A stretch of DNA of 48,326 nucleotides from an uncultured Prevotellaceae bacterium (GCA_902801375.1 CADCIB010000028.1:1-48326); one strand, 5' to 3'; counted from the stretch's first letter, positions 17,314 to 26,633 are shown. Numbers and translations: made by a program. Notes: generated by a model not told the origin, from the sequence alone.

Positions 17314-17447
17314 GAGAAGAACTGAGCTTGCTCGAGTTCTTCCAAACGTGAACGAGCTCGAGCTTCAGCTCAAGGTCGTGATGAAGTGAGAGAAGAACTG
17401 AGCTTGCTCGAGCTCTTCCGAACGTGAACGAGCTCGAGCATCAACTC
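17296..17447 (+). repeat. 76-bp tandem duplication spanning a stop codon
   Basis: Two copies (17296-17371 and 17372-17447), differing at only a few bases. Copy 1 begins with the last codons of the LRR gene (KVVMK and stop) and continues into GAAGAACTGAGC / GCTCGAGTTCTTC, which form a hairpin. Because 76 is not a multiple of 3, copy 2 is out of frame. Confidence 0.9.
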
Positions 17448-17485
17448 AGAGCTAATATCAAATAACCATAATAAGCCAAGACAAT

Positions 17486-19951
17486 ATGAATAAGCTATTT
17501 AAGAACCTGCTATTTTTGCTTGTTGCGATGGCTGCGAGCATGAGGGTTTCAGCCGGCACTGCCACATCGTTTTACGCCAACTTCTACAACGGTGTGCTGA
17601 CGTTCTACCACGACTCACAATCTAATTCCCGTTCAGGTACGAACTATTTCTTTCTGGAGGATTGGCATAACTACGAATGGTTGACGGAACAGAAGACAAC
17701 CGTCACGAAAGTGGTGTTCGACAGTTCTTTCCATGACTACAAGGCATCGGACTGGTCGCACATGTTCTTTGGGCTGGAGAACCTGACCACGGTAGAGGGC
17801 ACGGAGAACCTTAACCTGAGCAAGGCGCAAGACATGACACAACTGTTTGACGGTTGCAAGAGCTTGACCACCATCAACGTAAGCAACATGGATATGAGCC
17901 ATGTGACCAATATTGAATACATGTTCCGCAATTGCCAGTCGTTGGAGTACTTAGACGTGAGCAACTGGAACGTGAGCAACATATTCACTATGCAGGGCTT
18001 GTTCGATGGTTGTTCGAAGCTGAAGAGAATAGATGTCAGCAAATGGAACGTCAGCAGCGTCATGACTATGGCTTACATGTTCCGGAATTGCATATTTACA
18101 GTCATAGATTTGGGCGACTGGAATACCTCCAGCGTTACGGATTCACAAAGTATGTTCTCTGGTTGTGAAAATCTTACGACAATCTATTGCGAGCATTCTT
18201 TCAGTACGGCGAGCATACTTTCCTCTCCTAACATGTTCCTCAATTGCTTCAACCTCGTGGGCGAAAGAGGTACGAAATACAACCCATCGTATGTCGACTT
18301 TACCTACGCCCGCATTGATGGAGGGACGGGAAATCCTGGCTACTTCACGTCAAGGTCGATTCCCATCGACGCAGCTCACTTCCCGGATGCCAACTTCCGG
18401 ATAGAATTGAAGGGAATGGAAATAGGTGAGGACAACAAACTGACTGTTGATGAGATATTTGATACGGAAGACTTGGATTTAGATTATACCGGAGAGATGG
18501 AAGACCTGACGGGCATAGGCTACTTCACTGAATTGGAATATTTGAATTTTAACTACAACAAGGTAAAGTATGCTGACCTGTCGAGAAATACAAAATTGAA
18601 AAGTATCTACTGCATCTGTAACGAACTCTATGACGAGACGATGGACTACCTCGTCGCCCATCTGCCCAAGGTCGGCAATGCCCGACTATATGTCTACGAC
18701 AGCTACCACGGAGCTTGGTTGGAACGAGAAGACCATAACGAGATGACACCCGAACAAGTGGCTGCTGCCAACCAGAAAGGCTGGACGGTGAAGGTGTGGG
18801 ATGAAAACATTGGCAATGAAGGTGAATGGAGTGAAACCCAGGGGTTCTGGCAGATCAACGAGGAGCGATTCCCTGACGAGAACTTCCGCCGCAACCTCCT
18901 TGAAAATGGGAACCTCCGCTGCATGGGCATTCTGACGAAAGAAGATGTCGAAGTTTGCAGTGAACTCGACCTGGGAGGTTGGGACATCAGCGACTTGACA
19001 GGCATCGAATACTTCTCTGCTTTGGAATATCTATACTTCACTCTGAACAATGTGAAAACTGCTGACCTGTCGCACAATACATCGCTTATTTATATCACGT
19101 GCCCCATTAACCAAATCAGCGGGGCCAACATGGACTTTTTCGTGAACCATCTGCCTTTCACAAACAATGGTATTATTCATGTCTACGACGGTAGCATTAG
19201 CAACTGGCCGGATGCCAACGAGATGACGCCCGAACAGGTGGCCATAGCCAACCAGAAGGGATGGAAGGTGAAGATATATGATGAAACCCAAGGATATCAT
19301 GGTGATTGGGCTGAAACCCAAGGGATTTGGCTCATCAGCGAGGAGCGATTCCCTGACGAGAACTTCCGCAGCTATCTGTCTTCACGGTATCCAATATGTA
19401 CGGGAGCCATCACCTATGAGGAAACGATGGAAGATGAAATGTTACCGTGCAATTCGGAAATAAGTGATCTTACGGGCATCGAACTCTTTATAGGCCTGGT
19501 TCATCTCGACTGTAGTTGTAACCGTCTTACCTCTCTTGACCTATCCGGCAATGAGAATCTTCGATGGGTTGACTGTAGCCAAAACCGGATTAAGGGCTCG
19601 GCCATGGATAACTTTATTGCCAGTTTATGCATCGTTCCAAGAGGTGAAGATGAGGGTCAGCTTCATATCCTAAATGATGCTGACAGCCATCATCCGGAAG
19701 GCAATGAGGTCACCGCAGCTCAGGTAGAGGCTGCCAAGAGAAGAGGATGGATTATGTATGCCTACGAAAAAGGCAATTGGGTAGAATATCATGGTCCCAC
19801 GCCGACAGGCATCACTTCATCCCCCATTGCCCAGCATCCTGCACCTATCTACGACCTGCAAGGTCGGCGCATCGACACCCGTCAGTCCTCGAATGGCACC
19901 TTGCGAAAAGGCGTCTACATCGAAGACGGCAAGAAGGTGTTGGTGAAGTAA
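17486..19951 (+). CDS. BspA-family leucine-rich repeat surface protein (DUF285-containing)
   Basis: An 821-residue secreted protein. Signal peptide at about 1-24 (LFLLVAMAASMRVSA). Residues about 65-265 are DUF285/BspA repeats of the pattern 'MFxxCxxLxxIDVSxWNVSxVxxM' (about six copies). Three longer modules follow, each opening with 'FPDxNFR' (about 296, 466 and 622), then an SDLTGIEYFxxLxxLxxxxNxxxxxDLSxNxxL leucine-rich core and a closing NEMTPEQVAxANQKGWxVK segment. The C-terminus (PIYDLQGRRI...LRKGVYIEDGKKVLVK) is a classic Prevotella-type sorting-like tail. It follows another BspA-like protein after 172 bases. Likely an adhesin; ligand unknown. Confidence 0.9.
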   Translation: MNKLFKNLLFLLVAMAASMRVSAGTATSFYANFYNGVLTFYHDSQSNSRSGTNYFFLEDWHNYEWLTEQKTTVTKVVFDSSFHDYKASDWSHMFFGLENLTTVEGTENLNLSKAQDMTQLFDGCKSLTTINVSNMDMSHVTNIEYMFRNCQSLEYLDVSNWNVSNIFTMQGLFDGCSKLKRIDVSKWNVSSVMTMAYMFRNCIFTVIDLGDWNTSSVTDSQSMFSGCENLTTIYCEHSFSTASILSSPNMFLNCFNLVGERGTKYNPSYVDFTYARIDGGTGNPGYFTSRSIPIDAAHFPDANFRIELKGMEIGEDNKLTVDEIFDTEDLDLDYTGEMEDLTGIGYFTELEYLNFNYNKVKYADLSRNTKLKSIYCICNELYDETMDYLVAHLPKVGNARLYVYDSYHGAWLEREDHNEMTPEQVAAANQKGWTVKVWDENIGNEGEWSETQGFWQINEERFPDENFRRNLLENGNLRCMGILTKEDVEVCSELDLGGWDISDLTGIEYFSALEYLYFTLNNVKTADLSHNTSLIYITCPINQISGANMDFFVNHLPFTNNGIIHVYDGSISNWPDANEMTPEQVAIANQKGWKVKIYDETQGYHGDWAETQGIWLISEERFPDENFRSYLSSRYPICTGAITYEETMEDEMLPCNSEISDLTGIELFIGLVHLDCSCNRLTSLDLSGNENLRWVDCSQNRIKGSAMDNFIASLCIVPRGEDEGQLHILNDADSHHPEGNEVTAAQVEAAKRRGWIMYAYEKGNWVEYHGPTPTGITSSPIAQHPAPIYDLQGRRIDTRQSSNGTLRKGVYIEDGKKVLVK

Positions 19952-19975
19952 AAAGCCTTTTATAGAGTGCCTGAT

Positions 19976-20018
19976 AAGATATGCCGCAAACGAATCCGTC
20001 GTTTGCGGCATATCTTTT
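19976..20018 (+). terminator. Strong hairpin terminator between convergent genes
   Basis: An 18-bp perfect stem (19976-19993 with 19999-20016) around loop ATCCG, followed by a short T run. It separates the LRR gene from spmAB, whose stop is at 20048, and may act in both directions. Confidence 0.8.
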
Positions 20019-20047
20019 GCCCGATTGCGTCAATCGACAAATTGGTT

Positions 20048-21373
20048 TCAGCCAAAGAAGAGATAGGCGATGGCGATGGCGGCGATGATGCCTGCCAAGT
20101 CGGCCAATAGTCCGCACGGCACGGCATGGCGCGTGTTCTTGATGCCCACCGATCCGAAGTAGACGGCCAGGATGTAGAATGTGGTGTCGGTACTGCCTTG
20201 GAAGATGCACGACAGACGGCCCACAAACGAGTCGGCTCCATATTGCGTCATGGCATCGACCATCATGCCGCGCGCACCACTACCGCTGAGGGGTTTCATC
20301 AGTGCGGTGGGCAAGGCACCCACAAAGTCGGTGTTGCCGCCGCATGCCGTGACACACCAGCCGATGCCGTCGATGAGCATGTCCATGGCTCCCGAAGCAC
20401 GAAACACACCTATGCCCACGAGGATGGCCACTAAGTAGGGGATGATGCGCACCGCCGTTTGGAAGCCTTCCTTGGCACCTTCGATGAAAGCGTCGTAAAC
20501 ATTCACCTTCTTCCGCACACCGGCCAGGATGAAACTCACGATGACCACCATTAGCAAGATGTTGGCCACCAGGGTAGACACGGTGTTCATTTGGTCTTTG
20601 GGCATCTGTGAAAAACCCCAGATGATGCCCGCCACCGCAGCACACATTCCTCCCAAGGTGAGCAGGATGGTGCGGTTCAGAAGGTTGATGCGTTGGTAGA
20701 TCGAGGTCACGACAATGCCTGCCAGGGTCGAGAAAAATGTGGCCAAGAGGATGGGGATAAAGACATCCGTTGGCTGAGCCGCTCCCATCTGTGCCCGGTA
20801 GACAAGAATGGAAACGGGGATAAGTGTCAGTCCACTGGTGTTCAGCACCAGGAACATAATCATCGAGTTTGAAGCGGTATCCCCCCTTTCTCCCCCTCCA
20901 AGGGGGGATACCCCGGATGCGCCCTGCTCTTGAGCCTGCCTTTTGGATGCTTCCCCCTCTTGGGGGGATGTGAGGGGGGCCTTATTCAGCTCCTGCAATT
21001 GCTCCATCGCCTTGAGTCCTAGGGGCGTGGCGGCATTGTCGAGTCCCAGCATGTTGGCGGCGATGTTCATGAAGATGCTGCCAGTGACGGGATGTCCCTT
21101 GGGGATCTCAGGGAAAAGCTTGGTGAAGATGGGGCTCAACAAACGCGCAAAGAGATTGATGACTCCTCCCTGCTCGCCAATCTTCATAATGCCAAGCCAT
21201 AGCGACAGCACGCCCGTCAGACCGAGGGAAATTTCAAACGCGGTCTTCGACGTATCGAACGTAGAGTTCATCATCTCGGGGAAGACCTCCATGTCGCCCA
21301 TGAATACCAGGCGGAACAAAGCAATGACAAAAGCTATCACGAAGAAAGCTATCCAAATGTAATTCAGTACCAC
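20048..21373 (-). CDS. Fused SpmA/SpmB nucleoside-recognition membrane protein
   Basis: A 441-residue inner-membrane protein fusing the two spore-maturation-type 'Gate' domains. The SpmA half has MNSTFDTSKTAFEISLGLTG, then FMNIAANMLGLDNAATPLGLKAM at about 105-127. The SpmB half has LASxFFSTLAGIV and ASGAMDMLIDGIGWC, then TALMKPLSGSGARGMM and the end FGSVGIKNTRHA. In non-sporeformers the role is unclear, perhaps transport or envelope maintenance. I start it at GTG 21373: the promoter is at 21402-21432, so the longer reading to 21547 cannot be transcribed from it. Residues about 133-165, after LQELNKAP, are a hairpin-repeat insert lying between the two halves. Confidence 0.86.
   Translation of the reverse strand: MVLNYIWIAFFVIAFVIALFRLVFMGDMEVFPEMMNSTFDTSKTAFEISLGLTGVLSLWLGIMKIGEQGGVINLFARLLSPIFTKLFPEIPKGHPVTGSIFMNIAANMLGLDNAATPLGLKAMEQLQELNKAPLTSPQEGEASKRQAQEQGASGVSPLGGGERGDTASNSMIMFLVLNTSGLTLIPVSILVYRAQMGAAQPTDVFIPILLATFFSTLAGIVVTSIYQRINLLNRTILLTLGGMCAAVAGIIWGFSQMPKDQMNTVSTLVANILLMVVIVSFILAGVRKKVNVYDAFIEGAKEGFQTAVRIIPYLVAILVGIGVFRASGAMDMLIDGIGWCVTACGGNTDFVGALPTALMKPLSGSGARGMMVDAMTQYGADSFVGRLSCIFQGSTDTTFYILAVYFGSVGIKNTRHAVPCGLLADLAGIIAAIAIAYLFFG
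20876..20985 (-). repeat. In-frame GC-rich hairpin insert in spmAB
   Basis: Contains CCCCCCAAGAGGGGG and CCCCCTTGGAGGGGG hairpins; the latter is nested in a longer palindrome GGTATCCCCC...GGGGGATACC (20876-20912). It translates to a Gly/Ser/Glu-rich loop and keeps the frame. The CCCCCTCAC-type end resembles the 28399-28568 element. Confidence 0.75.
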
Positions 21374-21401
21374 GTTTCTAACATAGATTGGTTTTGGAGG
21401 G

Positions 21402-21432
21402 CAAAGGTAAGGTGAATTTCTTAAAAAACAAA
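21402..21432 (-). promoter_or_regulatory. -33/-7 promoter of spmAB
   Basis: Minus-strand TTTG (21429-21432), 19-base spacer, TACCTTTG (21402-21409), 28 bases before the GTG start. Confidence 0.75.
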
Positions 21433-21480
21433 AATTACTCAGCACAATTTGCCAAAAAACACATCTTTTTTGCAATAATT

Positions 21481-21508
21481 GTAAATTGTAAATGGTAAAT
21501 TGTAAAAT
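21481..21508 (+). repeat. Heptamer repeat in the spmAB-pnp intergenic region
   Basis: Four tandem heptamers: GTAAATT, GTAAATG, GTAAATT, GTAAAAT. Confidence 0.8.
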
Positions 21509-21514
21509 AATTCT

Positions 21515-21522
21515 TACCTTTG
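21515..21522 (+). promoter_or_regulatory. -7 box of pnp
   Basis: TACCTTTG followed by GCACG, about 57 bases before the pnp ATG. The expected -33 position falls in the heptamer array and has no TTTG. Confidence 0.6.
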
Positions 21523-21578
21523 CACGCTGTATGCGCAAAGTGCACATACATTTTTATTTATAGATGTTTTAATTTTAG

Positions 21579-23942
21579 ATGAACGTAATTACAAAGACGA
21601 TTCAATTGGCTGATGGAAGGACCATCACCATTGAAACCGGGAAAGTGGCAAAACAAGCCGACGGAAGTGTGGTGCTCCGCATGAACAACACCGTCTTATT
21701 GGCCACTGTTTGTGCCGCAAAAGATGCAGTTCCCGGAACAGATTTCATGCCGCTACAGGTAGACTACAGAGAGCAGTATTCAGCAGCAGGGCGTTTCCCT
21801 GGAGGTTTTACACGCCGTGAAGGCAAACCGTCGGACACCGAAATCCTGACCAGCCGACTGGTCGACCGTGTGCTCCGCCCGTTGTTCCCCTCAAATTATC
21901 ATGCAGAAGTTTTTGTCAATGTGATGTTGCTCAGCGCCGATGGCGTTGACCAGCCCGACGCTTTGGCAGGTTTCGCCGCTTCGGCCGCATTGGCATGTTC
22001 AGATATCCCGTTCGAATGCCCCATCAGTGAGGTGCGTGTGGCACGCGTCAATGGCGAGTATGTCATCGACCCGACATTCGAGCAGATGAAGCAAGCCGAC
22101 ATGGACATCATGGTGGGAGCTTCGGCTGAAAACATCATGATGGTGGAAGGCGAGATGAAGGAAGTGAGCGAGCAAGACCTGCTCGGCGCTCTCAAGGCCG
22201 CCATGGATGCCATCAAGCCCATGTGCGAGCTGCAGGCAGAGCTGTCTAAAGAGCTGGGCAAGGATGTGAAGCGCGAATACGACCACGAGGTGAACGACGA
22301 GGAACTGCGCGAGCAGATGAACCGTGAGCTCTACCAGCCCGCCTACGACGTGACGAAGCAGGCTCTGGAGAAGCATGCCCGCCAAGAGGCTTTCGACAAT
22401 ATTCTGGAAGACTTTAAGACAAAATATGCTGAGACCCATGCCGAGCTGACCGAAGACGAGATGGAGGAAAAGGTGGCCATGATGGAGCGCTACTACCACG
22501 ATGTGATGCGCGATGCCATGCGCCGTTGTATCCTCGACGAAGGCATTCGTCTTGACGGCCGCAAGACCGACGAGATACGCCCCATCTGGTGCGAAGTGGA
22601 GCCTCTGCCCATGCCTCACGGAAGTGCTTTGTTCACTCGCGGTGAGACACAAGCCCTCGGCACTTGCACCCTTGGTACAAAGCTCGACGAGAAGCTCGTC
22701 GACGATGTCTTGGAGAAGTACTACCAGAAGTTCCTGCTCCATTACAACTTCCCGCCGTTCTGCACGGGCGAGGCCAAGGCTCAGCGCGGCACTGGTCGTC
22801 GCGAAATAGGTCACGGCCATCTGGCATGGCGTGGACTGAAGGGCCAGATTCCTGAAGATTTCCCCTACACCGTGCGCCTCGTCTCGCAGATTCTTGAGTC
22901 GAACGGTTCATCATCGATGGCAACCGTCTGTGCCGGCACAATGGCCCTGATGGATGCTGGTGTTCCCATGAAGAAGCCTGTCAGCGGTATCGCTATGGGG
23001 CTCATTAAGAACCCCGGTGAGGATAAGTATGCCGTGCTGAGCGACATCCTCGGCGACGAGGACCATCTGGGCGACATGGACTTCAAGACCACAGGTACAC
23101 GCGACGGTCTGACCGCCACACAGATGGATATCAAGTGCGACGGACTCTCGTTCGACATCCTCGAGAAAGCCCTCATGCAGGCAAAGGCCGGTCGTGAGCA
23201 CATTCTGAAGTGCATCACCGACACCATCGCCGAGCCGCGTGCAGAGCTGAAACCGCACGTGCCACGCATCGAACAGTTCGAGATTCCGAAGGAGTTCATC
23301 GGTGCCGTCATTGGCCCGGGTGGAAAAATCATCCAGCAGATGCAGGAAGACACGGGTGCTACCATCGTCATCGACGAAATCGAAGGCGTGGGCAAGGTGC
23401 AGGTGTCTGGTCCCAATAAGGAAGCCATCGACGCTGCCATCAGCAAAATCAAGGCCATCGTGGCCATCCCCGAAGTGGGCGAGGTCTACGAGGGTACCAT
23501 CCGCTCTATCATGCCTTATGGCTGCTTCGTAGAGATCATGCCGGGCAAGGACGGACTGCTCCATATTTCGGAAATCGACTGGAAACGCCTCGAGACCGTA
23601 GAGGAAGCCGGACTGAAGGAAGGCGACAAGATCACGGTGAAGCTGCTTGAGATCGATCCGAAGACGGGTAAGTACAAACTCTCGCACCGCGTGCTTATTC
23701 CGAAACCCGAGGGATATGCCGAGCGTGAACGCCGCCCACGTCCTGAGCGTGGCGAGCGTCGTCAGCGCCCCGAGCGTGGACAGCGCAATGGCGACCGCCG
23801 CAACAACCACTCCAACGGCAATTCCTTAGGCGACCGCATGCCGAAGAACTTTGGTCAGGAGCGCACTAGCGACTACCACGACCCGCAGGAACAGCATGAG
23901 CCGAAGGACTTCAGTGATGCCCTCGACCACATGGATTTCTAA
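21579..23942 (+). CDS. pnp: Polyribonucleotide nucleotidyltransferase (PNPase)
   Basis: A 787-residue phosphorolytic 3'-5' exoribonuclease of RNA decay. Two RNase PH domains lie at about 5-230 ([22 protein letters not shown], [16 protein letters not shown]) and about 315-550 ([33 protein letters not shown]). A helical linker separates them. A KH domain follows at about 567-625 ([17 protein letters not shown]), then an S1 domain at about 638-705 ([20 protein letters not shown]). The tail (about 715-787) is rich in Arg/Pro/Glu and Gln/His, as in many Bacteroidota PNPases. It is monocistronic, with its own promoter and a strong terminator. Confidence 0.97.
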   Translation: MNVITKTIQLADGRTITIETGKVAKQADGSVVLRMNNTVLLATVCAAKDAVPGTDFMPLQVDYREQYSAAGRFPGGFTRREGKPSDTEILTSRLVDRVLRPLFPSNYHAEVFVNVMLLSADGVDQPDALAGFAASAALACSDIPFECPISEVRVARVNGEYVIDPTFEQMKQADMDIMVGASAENIMMVEGEMKEVSEQDLLGALKAAMDAIKPMCELQAELSKELGKDVKREYDHEVNDEELREQMNRELYQPAYDVTKQALEKHARQEAFDNILEDFKTKYAETHAELTEDEMEEKVAMMERYYHDVMRDAMRRCILDEGIRLDGRKTDEIRPIWCEVEPLPMPHGSALFTRGETQALGTCTLGTKLDEKLVDDVLEKYYQKFLLHYNFPPFCTGEAKAQRGTGRREIGHGHLAWRGLKGQIPEDFPYTVRLVSQILESNGSSSMATVCAGTMALMDAGVPMKKPVSGIAMGLIKNPGEDKYAVLSDILGDEDHLGDMDFKTTGTRDGLTATQMDIKCDGLSFDILEKALMQAKAGREHILKCITDTIAEPRAELKPHVPRIEQFEIPKEFIGAVIGPGGKIIQQMQEDTGATIVIDEIEGVGKVQVSGPNKEAIDAAISKIKAIVAIPEVGEVYEGTIRSIMPYGCFVEIMPGKDGLLHISEIDWKRLETVEEAGLKEGDKITVKLLEIDPKTGKYKLSHRVLIPKPEGYAERERRPRPERGERRQRPERGQRNGDRRNNHSNGNSLGDRMPKNFGQERTSDYHDPQEQHEPKDFSDALDHMDF

Positions 23943-23967
23943 GTAATCATCCACCACATGTATAGAA

Positions 23968-23999
23968 AACAAGGACTCCTTCCGGGTCCTTGTTTTTTT
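23968..23999 (+). terminator. pnp terminator
   Basis: AACAAGGAC pairs with GTCCTTGTT (23968-23993) around a short loop, followed by a run of T to 23999. Confidence 0.85.
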
Positions 24000-24098
24000 G
24001 TTCGGTACTGATGCTGGTGTGTCTTGGCATAAACAAAAGTTCCAAGAAAACTTATCGTCTTCTTGGAACCCTCTTTACCCTTTAAATGATTATGAACG

Positions 24099-24172
24099 TG
24101 TCGACACTTGGATTCGGACCAAGGACCCCCACCATGTCAAGGTGATACTCTAACCAACTGAGCTATGCCGAC
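24099..24172 (-). tRNA. tRNA-Val (GAC anticodon)
   Basis: A 74-base cloverleaf: acceptor GTCGGCA/TGTCGAC, D-stem GCTC/GAGT, anticodon stem TCACC/GGTGG with loop TTGACAT (anticodon GAC), and a T arm with GGTCCGAAT-type loop. Discriminator A; CCA not encoded. It lies 59 bases 3' of tRNA-Leu in the same orientation, so both are probably processed from one transcript. Confidence 0.9.
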
Positions 24173-24231
24173 TTCTTGCCATCGCACTGGATGAAGCAAG
24201 CGCATATTGAAAGTAGCTTCCCCCCGTCCTG

Positions 24232-24313
24232 TACCCAGAGCCGGGGTCGAACCGGCACGGGTTGCCCCACTGGTGTTTGAGACCAGCGCGTCTACCGATT
24301 CCGCCATCTGGGC
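24232..24313 (-). tRNA. tRNA-Leu (CAA anticodon)
   Basis: An 82-base class II tRNA: acceptor GCCCAGA/TCTGGGT, anticodon stem CTGGT/ACCAG with loop CTCAAAC (anticodon CAA), a variable arm, and T arm GCCGG/CCGGC with TTCGACC loop. Discriminator A; CCA not encoded. It is the first tRNA of the Leu-Val pair. Confidence 0.92.
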
Positions 24314-24355
24314 AGAGGTATGTGGCGTCAGCCGTGCAACCTTTCAAATGCGGTG

Positions 24356-24386
24356 CAAAGGTACACATATTTTTTGAATCTCCAAA
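24356..24386 (-). promoter_or_regulatory. Promoter of the tRNA-Leu/tRNA-Val unit
   Basis: Minus-strand TTTG (24383-24386), 19-base spacer, TACCTTTG (24356-24363), about 43 bases before tRNA-Leu. Confidence 0.8.
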
Positions 24387-24531
24387 TTTTTCGGCGCTAA
24401 ATATGTTGTTTTCATTCATTTTTTGCAAAATAATCTGAAAAATAGGGGGTGAAACTTGCTGATTCTGTTTTTTGTGTGTATCTTAGCAAAGAAATAATGC
24501 TTATAGAATCTATCATCTGCAAATTAGGCTT

Positions 24532-25623
24532 ATGGACATTCAAAACAACAACTATTGTGTCATCCTGGCTGGCGGTCGAGGAAGAAGGCTTTGGCCGTGC
24601 AGTCGGAGCAAACATCCCAAGCAGTTTCTGGATTTCTTCTCTACCGGCCGTACGCTTTTGCAAGCCACCTTCGATCGGTTGAGCAAGATGATTCCTGTCG
24701 ACCATATCTACGTCAGCACCAACCACGAATATGCTCATTACGTGTTGGAGCAGTTGCCAGAACTGCCCAGAGAGAATGTGCTGAGCGAGCCCATCCATCG
24801 CAATACAGCTCCCAGTGTGGCGTGGGCCACTTATCGTATCTGGCGGCGCAATCAGCAGGCCAACATGATTGTAGTCCCTTCTGACCAGGCTGTTTTCAAG
24901 GAAGACTTGTTCTTGAAAGACATCGAAGAAGCGCTCAACATGGTTCACGAGAGCGATTTTGTGATGGCTCTTGGCATCAAGCCCACACGGCCAGAACCTG
25001 GATACGGCTATCTGCAATTGGGCGATCCCGTCAATTCTGGCGTCGTCTACCGCGTCAAGTCGTTCACCGAAAAGCCCGACCGTGAGTTTGCTCGCGTGTT
25101 TATGGACAGCGGCGAGTTCTTGTGGAATACGGGTATCTACATTTCCAGTGTCCGTCACATGCGCGACTGCATGCACCGCATCTTCCCCAATGTGATGGCC
25201 GAGACCGAACAGTTGTCTACGGCCATTGAACTGGAGCAGGAACTGTTGTTCATTGAAGAGCATTTCCCCGCCTATCCCAATGTGTCGCTCGATTTTGGCC
25301 TGATGCAACACCATGAGGATGTGTGCGTGATGAAGGGCGACTTCGGGTGGGCCGACCTCGGCATGTGGCACAGCACCTACGAGAGTCTGCGGAAGAGCGA
25401 CGACGACAATGTGGTCATCGATTCGAAGGTGATACTCGAGGAAGCCAAGGGCAACATCATCAAACTGCCGAAGGGCTGTCTGGGCATCATCAACGGTCTC
25501 GAAGGCTATATCGTTGCCCTTGAAGGCAACGTCCTGATGGTCTGCAAGAAGGGCGATTCCTCTGCCCTTATCCGTAAGTACGTGAACGAGGTGCAACTGA
25601 AATACGGCGACGAATACATCTAA
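24532..25623 (+). CDS. manC: Mannose-1-phosphate guanylyltransferase
   Basis: A 363-residue nucleotidyltransferase making GDP-mannose from mannose-1-phosphate and GTP, for polysaccharide and glycan synthesis. The nucleotide-binding signature AGGRGRRLWPCSR is at about 13-25 with KHPKQFLDF after it. Further family motifs are EPIHRNTAPSVAWATY, VVPSDQAV (about 111), RPEPGYGYLQLG, SFTEKPD (about 178) and FLWNTGIY (about 199). The length fits the short form without the isomerase domain seen in bifunctional ManC/AlgA enzymes. It starts at ATG 24532. A TATCTTAG sequence about 45 bases upstream may be a weak -7 box. Confidence 0.92.
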   Translation: MDIQNNNYCVILAGGRGRRLWPCSRSKHPKQFLDFFSTGRTLLQATFDRLSKMIPVDHIYVSTNHEYAHYVLEQLPELPRENVLSEPIHRNTAPSVAWATYRIWRRNQQANMIVVPSDQAVFKEDLFLKDIEEALNMVHESDFVMALGIKPTRPEPGYGYLQLGDPVNSGVVYRVKSFTEKPDREFARVFMDSGEFLWNTGIYISSVRHMRDCMHRIFPNVMAETEQLSTAIELEQELLFIEEHFPAYPNVSLDFGLMQHHEDVCVMKGDFGWADLGMWHSTYESLRKSDDDNVVIDSKVILEEAKGNIIKLPKGCLGIINGLEGYIVALEGNVLMVCKKGDSSALIRKYVNEVQLKYGDEYI

Positions 25624-25655
25624 CCAGATAACCTCACGCGTTTCTGCAACAAACG

Positions 25656-25695
25656 TTCCGCCCCGTCGTTCCCATAGAGGAGCGGCGGGGCGGAA
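25656..25695. terminator. GC-rich hairpin between convergent manC and HIT genes
   Basis: TTCCGCCCCG (25656-25665) pairs perfectly with CGGGGCGGAA (25686-25695). It sits midway between the two stops and probably serves as a shared terminator, though there is no long T run on either side. Confidence 0.55.
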
Positions 25696-25716
25696 AAGTT
25701 GTAGGTTGCGTTTTCC

Positions 25717-26106
25717 TTAGAAGGCGGCGCGAATCTTGGCGGCAATCTCCTGGAACTCCTCATCGGAGAGTTTCAGCTTGGGGTTGGCCATGTTCATGTC
25801 CTTCTCGCTCTGCATGGGAATGAGGTGGATATGTGCGTGGCGCACTTCCAGTCCGATGACCTCCATGCCGACCTTCTCGCAGGGGAAGGCCTTCTTCAGG
25901 GCTACGGCCACCTGCTTGGCGAACTGCATGAACTCGCCGATTTCCTCGTCGTCCATGTCGAAGATGTAGTCCACTTCCCGGCGGGGGATGACCAGCGTAT
26001 GGCCTTTCACCAGCGGGTTGATGTCAAGGAATGCGTAGAACTTCTCGTTCTCGGCGCATTTGTAGCTGGGAATCTCCCCAGCGGCAATCTTACTGAATAT
26101 ACTCAT
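25717..26106 (-). CDS. HIT-family (histidine triad) nucleotide-binding protein
   Basis: A 129-residue HINT-like protein: FSKIAAGEIPSYKCAEN at the N-terminus and the catalytic triad HAHIHLIP (His90, His92, His94) near the end. The family hydrolyses AMP-linked substrates such as adenosine phosphoramidates in the cytoplasm. I start it at ATG 26106 (MSIFSKI), the conserved beginning; an in-frame extension to 26169 overlaps greA. It lies 22 bases after greA on the same strand and is probably cotranscribed. Confidence 0.93.
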   Translation of the reverse strand: MSIFSKIAAGEIPSYKCAENEKFYAFLDINPLVKGHTLVIPRREVDYIFDMDDEEIGEFMQFAKQVAVALKKAFPCEKVGMEVIGLEVRHAHIHLIPMQSEKDMNMANPKLKLSDEEFQEIAAKIRAAF

Positions 26107-26128
26107 AAAAGTAATGTTGGGGTGAACG

Positions 26129-26593
26129 TCAAATGCTGATGCTGTCGATGCGCAGATGGATGGTGCCACGCGGTATCTTCACTTCCACCTCGTCGCCGAC
26201 CTTGTGGTTGAGCAATCCCTGGGCAATGGGGGTGGTGATGCTGATCTTCCCTTCGCGCAAGTTGGCCTCGCTCTCGCTGACGATGGTATACTTCATCTTC
26301 GCCTTGGTAGCCAGATTGGTCATCTCCACGGTGGAGAGTATCTGCACACATTCGCTGCTCAGCCGCGAGGTGTCCACGATCTTTGCCTCAGCCAGCGTTG
26401 CCTTCATCTGGTTGATCTTGTTTTCCAACTTGAGCTGGGCTTCCTTGGCAGCCTCATACTCGCTATTCTCGCTCAAGTCGCCTTTGTCGCGGGCCTCGGC
26501 AATGGCAGCCGACGCTGCAGGGCGCTCGATACTCTCCAATCTTTGGAGTTCGGCCACGAGTTTATCGTAGCCTTCTTGTGACATATAAGCCAT
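26129..26593 (-). CDS. greA: Transcription elongation factor GreA
   Basis: A 154-residue factor that stimulates RNA polymerase to cleave backtracked transcripts. The N-terminal coiled coil carries the catalytic acidic tip (ARDKGDLSENSEYEAAKEAQ, about 34-53), and the C-terminal FKBP-like domain ends with PIAQGLLNHKVGDEVEVKIP. It may start at ATG 26593 (MAYMSQEGY) or ATG 26584. The leader contains a long palindrome (26634-26701). The HIT gene follows closely. Confidence 0.95.
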   Translation of the reverse strand: MAYMSQEGYDKLVAELQRLESIERPAASAAIAEARDKGDLSENSEYEAAKEAQLKLENKINQMKATLAEAKIVDTSRLSSECVQILSTVEMTNLATKAKMKYTIVSESEANLREGKISITTPIAQGLLNHKVGDEVEVKIPRGTIHLRIDSISI

Positions 26594-26633
26594 ATTTTTA
26601 TTTGTTTATTGATTTTCAGTATTCACTTAGCAT

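Noticed and set aside
22911-23810. Long antisense open frame across pnp
   Set aside because: Its composition is a shadow of the conserved pnp codons; no start context or homology. Long antisense frames opposite the S46 and dsbD genes were rejected for the same reason.
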